Shown in pieces: positions 8,753 to 17,727 of a stretch of DNA of 64,000 bases (within the stretch, counting starts at the first letter, position 1; the number at the start of each line of letters is the position of its first letter). The notes under the pieces were generated by a model. The model searched no databases, had not been told where the DNA came from, and saw nothing but the letters and a program-made list of their open reading frames with translations. This stretch comes from Coxiellaceae bacterium (GTDB lineage Bacteria > Pseudomonadota > Gammaproteobacteria > Comchoanobacterales > Comchoanobacteraceae): positions 186,001 to 250,000 of the forward strand of contig CACKTD010000001.1 of the NCBI GenBank assembly GCA_902603055.1, written 5' to 3'. The position numbers and the translations under genes were made by a program.

Positions 8753-9651
8753 TTTTGTGTGTGGGTATTTTAGAAGATCCAGTAATTTGTTATTTTATGG
8801 ATTTTTGTAAAGAAATGAATCGTGACTTTGCGTTTGTTAATTTAAAACATCTTGGAAAAACACTATTTTTAGATGATGAACATTGGTACTTTGAGCAGTA
8901 CCCACCAATTGCACATAATGAGATTGTAGGGGTTTATAATAGAGCATTATTTGGATTACCTAAAGGGGATGTGGTTAAAAGGAATTTAGTATTGCAGTTA
9001 TTTTATTTGATGGATTTTGTTTATCCGAATGTCTTAAATCGTCCTAAAGATACGATGAGTAACTTGTCAAAACCTTATCAGCTAACGATGGCGCATCCCT
9101 ATTTAAGTTGGCACATACCAAAAAGTTGGATGGTTGCAAATGCAACGATAAAACTCGCAAATCCCTGCATCATTAAATCCATAAGCTCTGAGCGTTCCAT
9201 TGTTAATGAGAGCTTTCATGATCAGACTAAAACAATCTATGAGCCTGTTTTAATTCAAGAATATTTAAAGGGCTTAAATATTCGATTACATATTTGTCAT
9301 CAAACACTCATAGCAACGGCTATTTACTCTAATGAGATTGATTACCGTTATTCTGATAGTGGTAACTATTTTAAAGAATATAAGTTACCTCAAAATATAT
9401 TGGATGACGCGTTTAAGTTATCTCAGGCGTTAGGTTTGACGTTATGTGGTATGGATTTGATTTATGCACGTGGACGCTATTTCTTTTTAGAGGCGAATCC
9501 ATCGCCAGGGTATTCTTACTTTGAGATGAATTTAGGGCACAAACATTTCTCTAAGAGTATTTTAAATTATATTGAGGATAACAATGATTACATTTCTTGC
9601 AGACGAAAACCCTTTTCTAGATGCTTGTTATCAGCATCTAATGCAAATTAA
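8749..9651 (+). CDS. ATP-grasp ligase (RimK/graspetide-type)
   Basis: 300-residue ATP-dependent carboxylate-amine/ester ligase fold. Residues 1-110 form a pre-ATP-grasp domain (MILCVGILEDP; NRPKDTMSNLSKPYQ). The ATP-grasp core has a Lys in CIIKS (143), the hinge VLIQEYLKG (Glu171), NIRLHICHQ with Arg179, and the metal-binding triad Asp236 (GMDLIY), Glu248 and Asn250 (FFLEANPSPG). This pattern is that of RimK-like enzymes that modify peptides. Substrate unknown. It overlaps the 52-codon gene by ATGA and the next gene by 68 bp, implying tight co-expression. The last about 20 residues, inside that overlap, look like extension rather than conserved fold. Confidence 0.82.
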   Translation: MILCVGILEDPVICYFMDFCKEMNRDFAFVNLKHLGKTLFLDDEHWYFEQYPPIAHNEIVGVYNRALFGLPKGDVVKRNLVLQLFYLMDFVYPNVLNRPKDTMSNLSKPYQLTMAHPYLSWHIPKSWMVANATIKLANPCIIKSISSERSIVNESFHDQTKTIYEPVLIQEYLKGLNIRLHICHQTLIATAIYSNEIDYRYSDSGNYFKEYKLPQNILDDAFKLSQALGLTLCGMDLIYARGRYFFLEANPSPGYSYFEMNLGHKHFSKSILNYIEDNNDYISCRRKPFSRCLLSASNAN

Positions 9652-10324
9652 TGGTGTGGATACACGCTGGGTATCGTGGTCCGAGTTTTTCGAAAGCACT
9701 ATAAATATGGCAGTGGTAGAAGCCGGGTGTATGTTACCTCCAATATTAAGAACGCAAATTCTATGTATTCATCCAAGCCAATCTGCATTTTCAAAATACT
9801 TTGAATATGATGGCACATTTAGTAGCTATCATCGGAATAGTTGGTATAGTTATTTAGCGTGGTTGAACACCCAAATACCCATTGTGGTCAATCCCTTACA
9901 TCCGGAGTATTTTTCATTAGGTTATTTATCTAAGGTGCATATTAAAAAACTCGCTTTATCATGTGGGTTCTCTTTGAGTGCTAAAAATCATGTGATTTCT
10001 AAGGTGGTTAGTGTATTAATGGACGATGTGCATGTATCCAGTTATGGCGCCTGTCAACCTAGTCTCAACCTTGTAGATCAGTGTCGACGCCTAGCTGAGG
10101 GCTTGAAGCTAAAATGGTGCCAGTGCTATTTTAATGATGCAAATGAGTTTTTATCCATATCACCTATTATCCGATCATTTGATTGTGATCTGGTTGTGAA
10201 GGCTGTAGTAGATCTCCGTCATAGGTTGCATCCTGGCGTTAAAGTGATGGCAAAAAATATGGATAAATATGGCCTTTCATTGCCTTTAAGGCTAAGGCCA
10301 CAATTAGATAAGGTAATAGAGTAG
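9584..10324 (+). CDS. Companion of the ATP-grasp ligase, core-less relative
   Basis: ATG 9584 has GAGGA 5 bp upstream and is preferred to TTG 9572. The 246-residue product begins like a pre-ATP-grasp domain (MITFLADENPFLDACYQHL). Its central segment NPLHPEYFSLGYLSK followed by an LALSCGFSL stretch parallels NRPKDTMSNLSK and the segment after it in the upstream ligase. It then diverges, with no Lys, D-x-E-x-N metal site or hinge recognisable. It may be a regulatory, substrate-binding or leader-recognition subunit derived from a ligase. The 68-bp overlap with the ligase gene argues that both work together. Function not known. Confidence 0.7.
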   Translation: MITFLADENPFLDACYQHLMQINGVDTRWVSWSEFFESTINMAVVEAGCMLPPILRTQILCIHPSQSAFSKYFEYDGTFSSYHRNSWYSYLAWLNTQIPIVVNPLHPEYFSLGYLSKVHIKKLALSCGFSLSAKNHVISKVVSVLMDDVHVSSYGACQPSLNLVDQCRRLAEGLKLKWCQCYFNDANEFLSISPIIRSFDCDLVVKAVVDLRHRLHPGVKVMAKNMDKYGLSLPLRLRPQLDKVIE

Positions 10325-10380
10325 TGAAGTTTGTTAAAATCAGGCATTATGCCCTATTGTCAGAATAAACAGCGCTTCAA

Positions 10381-13300
10381 TTAGCTAATACCACAAGTTT
10401 CAGTAATGGTCTGAGGCATAGGTTCGATATTTAGCTTTTTCTCTGCATCGCGTATTTGCTGCATAGTGTATTTATAGCTTAATGCAGTGCGATCGAACCC
10501 TGCGATAATGAGTGCTTTACAAGGATACCCTAACTTATGTAACCCAAAAATCAAATCAGCTTGATAATTTTTTTTATCAATTATTAAATCTTTGTAGGCA
10601 TAACGACAAAGTACTGCCTGCCTTTCTTCAATATCCAGGCTTTCTAGTAGGTCTATTACTCTCTCTGAAATTGAGTTAATTTTCTCTAAAAATTTGCTTT
10701 TATGCCTGAGGAAAATACCTGAAGATGTATAAATAGATGCATAATAAGCTTTAAGCTCATCTAAGTCTAGCTTAAAATAAAATTTCTTATCTTTGAGTTT
10801 AGACAGATCTTTATATATGCTGTGCATGTATCGACCACTCATTTTAAAAGATGTTACAACTCCATCCTTTCTTTTACATTCTAGATAGTTAGAAGATTCT
10901 CCAGAGTTTAATTTTTGCAAAATGAGTGTTTTTAAAAGGTTTAAATTTTTTATTTGTTCCAACCAATCACTATTCGAACTGTCGCAGTAATTCTTTAAAC
11001 CTGCTTGCAATAAATTTTTCTTAGTTAAAGAGGGGTTTGAAATAATACCTTTCCCTAAATTCTCAAATTCTTCTTTACTTAAAAACTCTGAAGGAGGTGG
11101 GGGTAAAACTTTATACATTTTTGAATCTATCGCAGACAACCAACATAAAAAGAAGCTTTTTATACCAGACATCATAGTAGAGATGTCACAAATAACACTT
11201 ATTTGGTCACAGTAAAAATCAATATGGTTTTGAATTAAAGTATTATTTGGTGGTGACATAGATACTTCTGAATACACTTTGAGAAAATTTTCTTTGTAAG
11301 TGTTGAAAGTATGATAGATCGAGTTTCTAATATTATTATTTTGAGCATTTGGTTTAGATAAAATTAATTCATCGGTAGTGCTTGGGGGCTGTAATTTTTC
11401 ATGAAGCAATTCAAAAGCGGCTCCAAGAGTTTTTAATTTCTTATCAAGTTTTTCATGCAGTAACTTTCTGTCAAAAATGTTTGATAAGTGTTTATTTACT
11501 AGGTGGAAAATTTTAGAACTAATACAGCATAAGCTAATGATAAACTCTTTCTCTTGATCAGTTAAATTCAATAATTCAGAGACCTTTACTGGGTCTTCAG
11601 GTAGAAAAGTGAAAAAACGTTCAAAAAATAGCTCTATAAATTCTATATTGTCTAGCCAAAAACCTTCTTTGAATTGGAAATCATTATGATATAAGTGCAC
11701 GAATAATGCTCCTAAGTCATACCCTGATAAAGCATTAATTTTTCTTGTAAACGTCTTATAAAAGTTTTCAAAAATTATTGATTTAGCACTAAATCTAGCT
11801 GAAAATTCAATTGAGGAGGGAAAAGTTTTTGTGGTTGAAGAAAAATCATCGAAGGAATTTAAAATTTTAAAATTTATATTTTCTCCAAGGGATTTAGTTT
11901 GAGGGTTTAACATATCAAGGATGTTTTCAAGTTCCTCTACTATTAATTTAGCAAACTGGACAAAGTAATTAGAGGCAACTAGACTTTTTGCAGTATAAAA
12001 TTGAGATTCATGCAGCTTGGTTTTCCTTTGTTTTATTTTATTAAATACGTTTAAAATTAATTTGTAAGCATCACCTTGGTTATCGGAATATTGATCAGAT
12101 AAATGGGACATTAAAGGTGCCCAACGCCCAAAACAGGATGCACTATCCAAAAAAGAGCTCTCATTCATGATTTGCCTTTGTGGATTATGTGATTTTCCCA
12201 TATTTTCAATGAGATGAAGCGCATCTGTACGGATTACTTTTAAATTTTCCTGCAGCCTCCCTTGGTTATGAGTAAGTTTATATGCTTTTAGAATTGTTGC
12301 TTCATATTGTGGAAAATCCATATCAAATATAGCCTTTAAGGCAAAGAAGGCAATAACTCGCAGGTATTTATCCTGAGGGTGTTTTATTTTCTCAATGAGG
12401 AAATTCTTTAAAGATACATCCTCTTTTGAAAGTGACGCATATAATTTAGAAAACTGTTCAGGTGGAAGTTTGAAAAGTTGTTCATGATACGAGTCAGCTT
12501 TATATTTTTTTAATAGTCTCATCAGCTTATTCACTGTATCAATGTCTAAATCTACTAATAATAAATCTAAATAAGGAGTTACTCTACCGAAGCGTACACA
12601 CGCTTCTGTCAGGGAAGTCAAATTAGGGTCTATAATGATTTTCTTAAATATATCTGCAAGTTGTGATTTATATTCTTGATTCTTAATTTCATTAAATAAA
12701 TGAAGCAGCAAAATCTGATATTTTTGACCAGCATTTTCAGATATTCTAGAAATTGAATCTTGTATCATTTGTAACATCATTTTATCCTTCAAATGACTAT
12801 AGTGGGCTTCCATCCAATCGATATATGCTTGAATTTCTTCAAAAGAAAGTTCTAAACACTCCCCCATAATTTCTTTATTGGGTTCTTGGCCATTAAAATA
12901 TTGATTTAGAAACCATGCTCCACTGACTTTAGGGTAACTTTTATAAAACTTTACACACGTGCTGCTGAGATTTCTTGAAATAAGTGTTGTGACATTTTCA
13001 TTTGATTGATAGTCAATGGGTTGGGTTACAATCCATTCAAGTTCTTTCTCGTCTGTTTTAAGATATAACGTACATTGATTTCTATTGGATTTGTCTTTTG
13101 TGACTTTAAATGAAATTGGCCCGTAATAATTAATTAAATCCAATAGTGCTTGCTGTAGATTAGTAGTTGGATTATCACTGTAGCAATCCTCACTTAATGC
13201 GTTGACAAAGGATTTAAATATATTGTCTCTGTCACTTATTTTATTTTGTGGAGAGGGGGTATTCGATTCGATGGCAGGACCTTGAGCACTGGGAGTATCC

Positions 13301-13743
13301 GATTCTTGTTTTAGCGCTTGAATTTCATTGACTTTTGCTATGAATAAATCAAGTGAGCTAAAAATATTATCGTTATTTAAGCATTTTGTTAATCCTTGTA
13401 ATCGGGGGACAGGTTTGTGTAATTTTTTGCTTTTAAGTGGTACATCTACAATAAGACCACATTGGGTCAGTGGATGATACACCACAAATATACGGATAGT
13501 TTCTTTTGAAAGTCCATTTTGCAAAGGCTTAAAAAGTAATATATTACAATTAGTTTGAGCGAGTGTACTAAATGCCTTAGTTTCTTTAAACTCACTCATA
13601 TTAAAGACTTGTAATCGTTCATCACTTTTTTTCGTTGCGAGATCATTTATTTTTGAGCACAGTGAACTAAGATTTTCTTGGTAGTGAGTATATATTATAT
13701 CCTCTAATAAGATGCAGACTCCATAATGGGTTTCTTCTTTCAT
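10381..13743 (-). CDS. Hypothetical 1120-residue protein, effector candidate
   Basis: Long uninterrupted frame with no domain I recognise. It lacks a signal peptide or membrane helix and looks predominantly alpha-helical, with many Leu/Lys/Glu-rich segments. Residues 330-510 (KDKMMLQMIQDSISRISENA; FLIEKIKHPQDKYLRVIAFF) could be helical-repeat (armadillo/HEAT-like). A Ser/Pro linker occurs near 148-165 (SDTPSAQGPAIESNTPSPQN). The C-terminus is short and polar with several Glu. It is a single gene, convergent with the ATP-grasp cassette. In a Dot/Icm-carrying genome such a large orphan is a natural effector candidate, but it could equally be a non-secreted protein. Confidence 0.75.
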   Translation of the reverse strand: MKEETHYGVCILLEDIIYTHYQENLSSLCSKINDLATKKSDERLQVFNMSEFKETKAFSTLAQTNCNILLFKPLQNGLSKETIRIFVVYHPLTQCGLIVDVPLKSKKLHKPVPRLQGLTKCLNNDNIFSSLDLFIAKVNEIQALKQESDTPSAQGPAIESNTPSPQNKISDRDNIFKSFVNALSEDCYSDNPTTNLQQALLDLINYYGPISFKVTKDKSNRNQCTLYLKTDEKELEWIVTQPIDYQSNENVTTLISRNLSSTCVKFYKSYPKVSGAWFLNQYFNGQEPNKEIMGECLELSFEEIQAYIDWMEAHYSHLKDKMMLQMIQDSISRISENAGQKYQILLLHLFNEIKNQEYKSQLADIFKKIIIDPNLTSLTEACVRFGRVTPYLDLLLVDLDIDTVNKLMRLLKKYKADSYHEQLFKLPPEQFSKLYASLSKEDVSLKNFLIEKIKHPQDKYLRVIAFFALKAIFDMDFPQYEATILKAYKLTHNQGRLQENLKVIRTDALHLIENMGKSHNPQRQIMNESSFLDSASCFGRWAPLMSHLSDQYSDNQGDAYKLILNVFNKIKQRKTKLHESQFYTAKSLVASNYFVQFAKLIVEELENILDMLNPQTKSLGENINFKILNSFDDFSSTTKTFPSSIEFSARFSAKSIIFENFYKTFTRKINALSGYDLGALFVHLYHNDFQFKEGFWLDNIEFIELFFERFFTFLPEDPVKVSELLNLTDQEKEFIISLCCISSKIFHLVNKHLSNIFDRKLLHEKLDKKLKTLGAAFELLHEKLQPPSTTDELILSKPNAQNNNIRNSIYHTFNTYKENFLKVYSEVSMSPPNNTLIQNHIDFYCDQISVICDISTMMSGIKSFFLCWLSAIDSKMYKVLPPPPSEFLSKEEFENLGKGIISNPSLTKKNLLQAGLKNYCDSSNSDWLEQIKNLNLLKTLILQKLNSGESSNYLECKRKDGVVTSFKMSGRYMHSIYKDLSKLKDKKFYFKLDLDELKAYYASIYTSSGIFLRHKSKFLEKINSISERVIDLLESLDIEERQAVLCRYAYKDLIIDKKNYQADLIFGLHKLGYPCKALIIAGFDRTALSYKYTMQQIRDAEKKLNIEPMPQTITETCGIS

Positions 13744-13914
13744 TAAAATACTCTCTCTAATTTAATTCTATATTAAAACACTTTATTTGATTCTGATCAC
13801 AAATTCAATGATCGCAAAGTGGCTACGTACTATGTTTAAAAGGTTTATACGTTTTATATAGATCATGGATTAGAGGGTAAATTATCTGTGTATGAGCGCG
13901 TAGAAGTCAGGATG

Positions 13915-14238
13915 TTAAATTATGTCGCATTTTGCTGCCAGTATGAAATCATTTTCATGTAGCCCATCAATTTTATGTGTCCAAATTTTGATTTTTACTT
14001 TCCCCCAAGTCAGATAAATATCTGGGTGGTGGCCTTCGTTTTCTGCTAGCTTCCCTACAGCATTAGTGAAATCTAGCGCCTCAACAAAGTTTTTAAAATG
14101 AAATTCTTTTTCCAAATGGTGGTTATCAATGACTGACCAACCAGTTAACTCCTGTTGTAATTTTTCTATTTCCTCAATTTTTAGAGGGGGTGCACCACCA
14201 TGACATGGTTGGCATTTTTTTGCTTTTAGTGTACTCAT
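13915..14238 (-). CDS. phhB: Pterin-4a-carbinolamine dehydratase
   Basis: 107-residue enzyme that dehydrates 4a-hydroxytetrahydrobiopterin, regenerating the pterin cofactor used by aromatic amino-acid hydroxylases. The family pattern is clear: WSVIDNHHLEKEFHFKNF, then AENEGHHPDIYLTWGKV with the active-site His pair, and the terminal THKIDGLHENDFILA strand. No phenylalanine hydroxylase gene lies beside it in this window. Flanked by 171 bp to the left in which no gene is seen. Confidence 0.94.
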   Translation of the reverse strand: MSTLKAKKCQPCHGGAPPLKIEEIEKLQQELTGWSVIDNHHLEKEFHFKNFVEALDFTNAVGKLAENEGHHPDIYLTWGKVKIKIWTHKIDGLHENDFILAAKCDII

Positions 14239-14308
14239 AGATTAATCCTGAAATTTATCAACAGTAATAGCATAACTCACATTATGTGAAAAACTGCTTG
14301 AAAAAAAC

Positions 14309-14337
14309 TTGTTTGAGTATAAGAAATAAACCATAAT
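14309..14337 (+). promoter_or_regulatory. Candidate sigma70 promoter for the PPTase gene
   Basis: TTGTTT (14309-14314) and CATAAT (14332-14337) separated by 17 bp, 12 bp before the start codon at 14350. The -10 matches consensus in five of six positions and the -35 in only about three or four. The resulting leader would be very short. Assigned by eye only. Confidence 0.3.
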
Positions 14338-14349
14338 CTAGATGCGATC

Positions 14350-14895
14350 ATGTCAGTGTTCATCCATATTTTAAAAGCTCAACCAAATAACCAGCTTGAA
14401 CAGGTCAAGCAGTGTCTTGCACAGTATGTACCTGGAAGTTTTCGAGTTGAAAAAACAGCTAAGGGCAAACCGTATCTTTGTGGACATGGTTTAGATGCAC
14501 AGTTTAGTGTTAGCCATTCGGGTAATTTGCTATGTGTTGCCATTAATTTAAAGGGTGAAATTGGTGTGGATATTGAATATCAAAGTCATTTAAGGCCGTG
14601 TATGAAACTGGCGCGACGATTCTTTGCAAACCACGAGCTTCAAGCTTTAGCAACAATGTCTCCAAAAGAACAAATACAGCAATTTTATGCCTTATGGACA
14701 CTGAAAGAGGCAATGATTAAGCTCGAAGGTAGTAGTGTGTTAGCAATACAAAGTTTTGTTGTAGACGACACGACAAATTTATTAAGTAATAAATACACTT
14801 TAAGCCATCGTATTTACGGTGAAAGTAAATTGTTTGCCATTGGTGTTGCATTGTACAAGCCAATATCTATTGAGTGGATTGATCATATAGATTGA
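14350..14895 (+). CDS. 4'-phosphopantetheinyl transferase (Sfp type)
   Basis: Transfers the phosphopantetheine arm of CoA to a carrier-protein serine. Diagnostic motifs: FSVSHSGNLLCVA, GVDIE (Asp74, Glu76, magnesium ligands) and the WTLKEA helix (Trp116, Lys119, Glu120). At 181 residues it is compact compared with Sfp (about 224). No polyketide or peptide synthetase cluster is in view, so it may serve fatty-acid ACP, with AcpS perhaps absent, or a carrier elsewhere. No strong ribosome site upstream. Confidence 0.9.
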   Translation: MSVFIHILKAQPNNQLEQVKQCLAQYVPGSFRVEKTAKGKPYLCGHGLDAQFSVSHSGNLLCVAINLKGEIGVDIEYQSHLRPCMKLARRFFANHELQALATMSPKEQIQQFYALWTLKEAMIKLEGSSVLAIQSFVVDDTTNLLSNKYTLSHRIYGESKLFAIGVALYKPISIEWIDHID

Positions 14896-14938
14896 TAAGA
14901 TAAGGCTTTTTGCAAATTTAAAATCCAAAACAGTGTCT

Positions 14939-15015
<77 letters not shown>

Positions 15016-15098
15016 TGATTCTGAATACTAACAGAAAATTTAACCCGCATCAAGAATCGCTCTAGTAAAATATTGTTTGAAATTATATAGTATTCAAT

Positions 15099-15896
15099 AT
15101 GATTCAATTTCATAAATTACACTCACTTGGAAATGATTTTTTATTGCTCGATCAGCAACAAATTGAACTGCATCATGAGTTTATTAAAAGAATAGGGGAT
15201 CGCTATCTTGGTGTTGGTTTCGATCAGTGTTTAGTAATTGAGCCCATTGATGGCCAGGAAACGTGGCGTTATACTATTTTTAATCAAGATGGCAGCAAAG
15301 CCAATCAATGTTTAAATGGAGCAAGGGCAGTTGGCTTATATTTAGCAATGCAATATGGTCTAAAGAAAGTCATGCTACAATCTGAAACGGAGCAAATTTG
15401 GGTCAATATGAATAAATTACCTCAAATTGAAGTTCGTGTTGATTGGCCAAAAGAACTGGAAAAACCACAAGAGGGTTGGTTTTATGAGTTAGGTAATCCA
15501 CATTGGATCATTGATTTTACTCAAAAAGAATGGTGCCGGTCTGCAATTGAGGCATTTTATAAGACGCGCTCTGTAAATGTCAGTGGGCTTTATCGACATC
15601 ATGATCATGAGATTTCATTGTGTACATTTGAGCGAGGAGTTGGTTTAACCAACGCGTGTGGTAGTGCTTGTGTGGCAGCGTTTGCAGCACTGCACGATCA
15701 TGAATTATGTGCTTCAACTATGACAATATTTCAAAAAGGTGGTGCGATTGAGCTGTTTAAATCTGATAACAAGAGTTGCTCAGTAGCGGGTGCACGTTGG
15801 GTATTTTCAGGTGAAATGGATGTATCAAGACAGCAGATATTTAATCAAAGCGGCAGTACCCAGTACCGGTATCATGGCTTTAAAGAAATTCTGTAA
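15099..15896 (+). CDS. dapF: Diaminopimelate epimerase with altered active-site loops
   Basis: Interconverts LL- and meso-diaminopimelate for lysine and peptidoglycan. Both catalytic cysteines are present, Cys71 (NQCLNGARA) and Cys187 (TNACGSACV). The N-terminal HSLGNDFLLLD strand is typical. Two otherwise highly conserved positions differ: CGNG around the first Cys is CLNG, and the GET before the second is GLT. Length 265 is near normal (E. coli 274). Either a diverged but functional DapF or a related isomerase. The 3' end overlaps a small antisense gene (15825-16007). Confidence 0.85.
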   Translation: MIQFHKLHSLGNDFLLLDQQQIELHHEFIKRIGDRYLGVGFDQCLVIEPIDGQETWRYTIFNQDGSKANQCLNGARAVGLYLAMQYGLKKVMLQSETEQIWVNMNKLPQIEVRVDWPKELEKPQEGWFYELGNPHWIIDFTQKEWCRSAIEAFYKTRSVNVSGLYRHHDHEISLCTFERGVGLTNACGSACVAAFAALHDHELCASTMTIFQKGGAIELFKSDNKSCSVAGARWVFSGEMDVSRQQIFNQSGSTQYRYHGFKEIL

Positions 15897-16007
15897 TTCA
15901 TTGATAAAAGACTGCATTTGGTTATTATCAAGAATTTGTGTGCCCACGATTACCCCAATGATCAGTGCAACTAGTAACATAAATAATTGATACACGCGTT
16001 GAGCCAT
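15825..16007 (-). CDS. 60-residue membrane protein overlapping dapF
   Basis: ATG 16007 is preceded by AGGAGGA with 6 bp spacing, essentially a perfect Shine-Dalgarno, so this small gene is likely real even though its last 72 bp run antisense to dapF. The product has two hydrophobic segments (residues 8-26 LFMLLVALIIGVIVGTQIL and about 41-58) joined by a polar QMQSFINELQNF linker. No relative recognised. Function unknown. Confidence 0.65.
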   Translation of the reverse strand: MAQRVYQLFMLLVALIIGVIVGTQILDNNQMQSFINELQNFFKAMIPVLGTAALIKYLLS

Positions 16008-16057
16008 ATTTTATCCTCCTATTTGAAGATGATAAGCTATTTTGTTACATTAATACA

Positions 16058-16969
16058 ATGGTCGATGCATTAAATATTCAAAAGATCACCAAAAGATATC
16101 TTGATGGTTTTACAGCGTTAAAAAGGGTTTCTTTCCAAGTAAAGAAAGGAAGCTTTTTTGCTTTATTGGGCCCAAATGGTGCTGGTAAAACTAGTTTGAT
16201 TAGCCTTATCTCTCAGCTCACTGACCCCACCAATGGGAGTATTGAGGTTTTAGGGACACCAATAGAAAAGGATCCTGTCTTTGCAAAACAAAATCTTGGT
16301 ATTGTTCCACAGGAGGTTAATGTCAATATATTCTTGACGGTAGAGCAAATTCTTACATTTAATGGCGGTTTTTACGGACTCAATAAGACGACCTTAGCGC
16401 TTCGTATTCCAAAAGTTTTAAAGCAGTTAAAGCTTTGGAACAAAAAAGATGTACAAGCCCGATTTCTATCAGGTGGTATGAAACGGCGTTTAATGATTGC
16501 GCGAGCACTCATTCATGAACCACAGATTTTACTTTTAGATGAACCAACTGCAGGTGTTGATGTTGAAATAAGATCGGAAACCTGGTCATTTTTAAAAGAA
16601 TTAAATCAGCAAGGCCTCACTATTTTACTCACAACCCATTATATGGAAGAAGCTGAACGTTTATGTGATCATGTAGTTGTATTGGATCAAGGGCAGGTGA
16701 TGTTTGATGGTCGTATGGCTGCATTATTAGATAAGTTTGATGAAGAGGTTGTCCAATTATTTTTTGATGAAGAATCACAAAAGCGAGCAATCCCAAGGTA
16801 CCTGACACGCATTGATAGTGAATCAGCGAGTGTTAAAATTGATCGTAATCGCTCTTTGCAATCTGTATTAATTGATTGCAATGATCGGGGTGTTAAAGTG
16901 AAACGACTGGACATTTTAGAGAGTCGACTTGAAAAAACCATCACTAGCTTAGCACGGAAAAAAAGATGA
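16058..16969 (+). CDS. yadG: ABC-2 transporter ATPase (YadG-like)
   Basis: ATP-binding subunit of a two-gene exporter. Walker A GPNGAGKTS (residues 38-46), Q-loop VPQEVN, signature LSGGMKRR, Walker B ILLLDEPTAGVD and switch His in TTHYMEEAERLCDH. The C-terminal 80 residues form the DrrA-type extension. Stop overlaps the permease start as ATGA (16966-16969), so both are made together. Substrate not evident; YadGH-type exporters remain poorly characterised. Confidence 0.92.
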   Translation: MVDALNIQKITKRYLDGFTALKRVSFQVKKGSFFALLGPNGAGKTSLISLISQLTDPTNGSIEVLGTPIEKDPVFAKQNLGIVPQEVNVNIFLTVEQILTFNGGFYGLNKTTLALRIPKVLKQLKLWNKKDVQARFLSGGMKRRLMIARALIHEPQILLLDEPTAGVDVEIRSETWSFLKELNQQGLTILLTTHYMEEAERLCDHVVVLDQGQVMFDGRMAALLDKFDEEVVQLFFDEESQKRAIPRYLTRIDSESASVKIDRNRSLQSVLIDCNDRGVKVKRLDILESRLEKTITSLARKKR

Positions 16970-17727
16970 TCAGTATTCCTCAAAAAACATTAATCTACAA
17001 AGAAATATTCCGGTTCATGCGACTTTGGAAGCAAACATTATTTCCAACAATTATTACAGCCATCCTATACATGACGATCTTTGGTAAGATTTTAGGTGCT
17101 CGGATTGGTGCAATGTCGGGGGTCAATTATATTCATTACGTTATTCCAGGTTTGGCAACTTTATCGATGATGCTCAGTGCTTTTCAAAACACAGCCTCAT
17201 CATTTTATGGTGAAAAGTTTTCCCGTAGTATTGAGGAAATAATTATGGCGCCATTAACGAACATAGAGGTTGTCGTTGGGTTTTTATCAGGAGGTATTAT
17301 AAGAGGTTCCATTGCTGGGACGCTCATTTTAATTGTGGGAAGCATCTTCACGCATTTAAGTGTTATGCATCCGCTCTATTTATTATTAGTGATGATGATG
17401 GCAACAACTTTCTTTGCATCGTTAGGCATGCTGAATGGAATGCTTGCACGCACATTTGATCATATCACTATTTTACCGGACTTTATCCTAACCCCTTTAA
17501 TTTTTCTAGGTGGTGTTTTTTATGAAACCAAGGACCTTCCTGGGTTGATGCAAATAATCCATATATATAACCCCATTGTTTATTTTGTTGATTCAGTACG
17601 GTACGCGGTTATTGGTGTTGGCGAGTTTTCGGTGCTGCATCAATGTGTGGTGTTGTTTTTATTGAATGCGGCCATTTTCTCTATATTATTATTTTGCTAT
17701 AACCGTGGATATGGGTACAAAGAATGA
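16966..17727 (+). CDS. yadH: ABC-2 transporter permease (YadH-like)
   Basis: 253-residue membrane subunit with six hydrophobic segments, the ABC-2 family arrangement (FRFMRLWKQTLFPTIITAIL start; GEKFSRSIEEIIMAPLTN loop; PLIFLGGVFYETKDLP; VRYAVIG). Works with the upstream ATPase, with which it overlaps by 4 bp. Its own stop overlaps the folB start by 4 bp, extending the operon into folate and respiratory-assembly genes. Confidence 0.92.
   Translation: MISIPQKTLIYKEIFRFMRLWKQTLFPTIITAILYMTIFGKILGARIGAMSGVNYIHYVIPGLATLSMMLSAFQNTASSFYGEKFSRSIEEIIMAPLTNIEVVVGFLSGGIIRGSIAGTLILIVGSIFTHLSVMHPLYLLLVMMMATTFFASLGMLNGMLARTFDHITILPDFILTPLIFLGGVFYETKDLPGLMQIIHIYNPIVYFVDSVRYAVIGVGEFSVLHQCVVLFLLNAAIFSILLFCYNRGYGYKE

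Noticed and set aside
13761-13780. TTAA repeats 11 bp apart upstream of the 1120-residue gene, like a PmrA box
   Set aside because: The region is so AT-rich that TTAA pairs are expected; the middle bases do not match the PmrA pattern and no -10 fits at the right distance.
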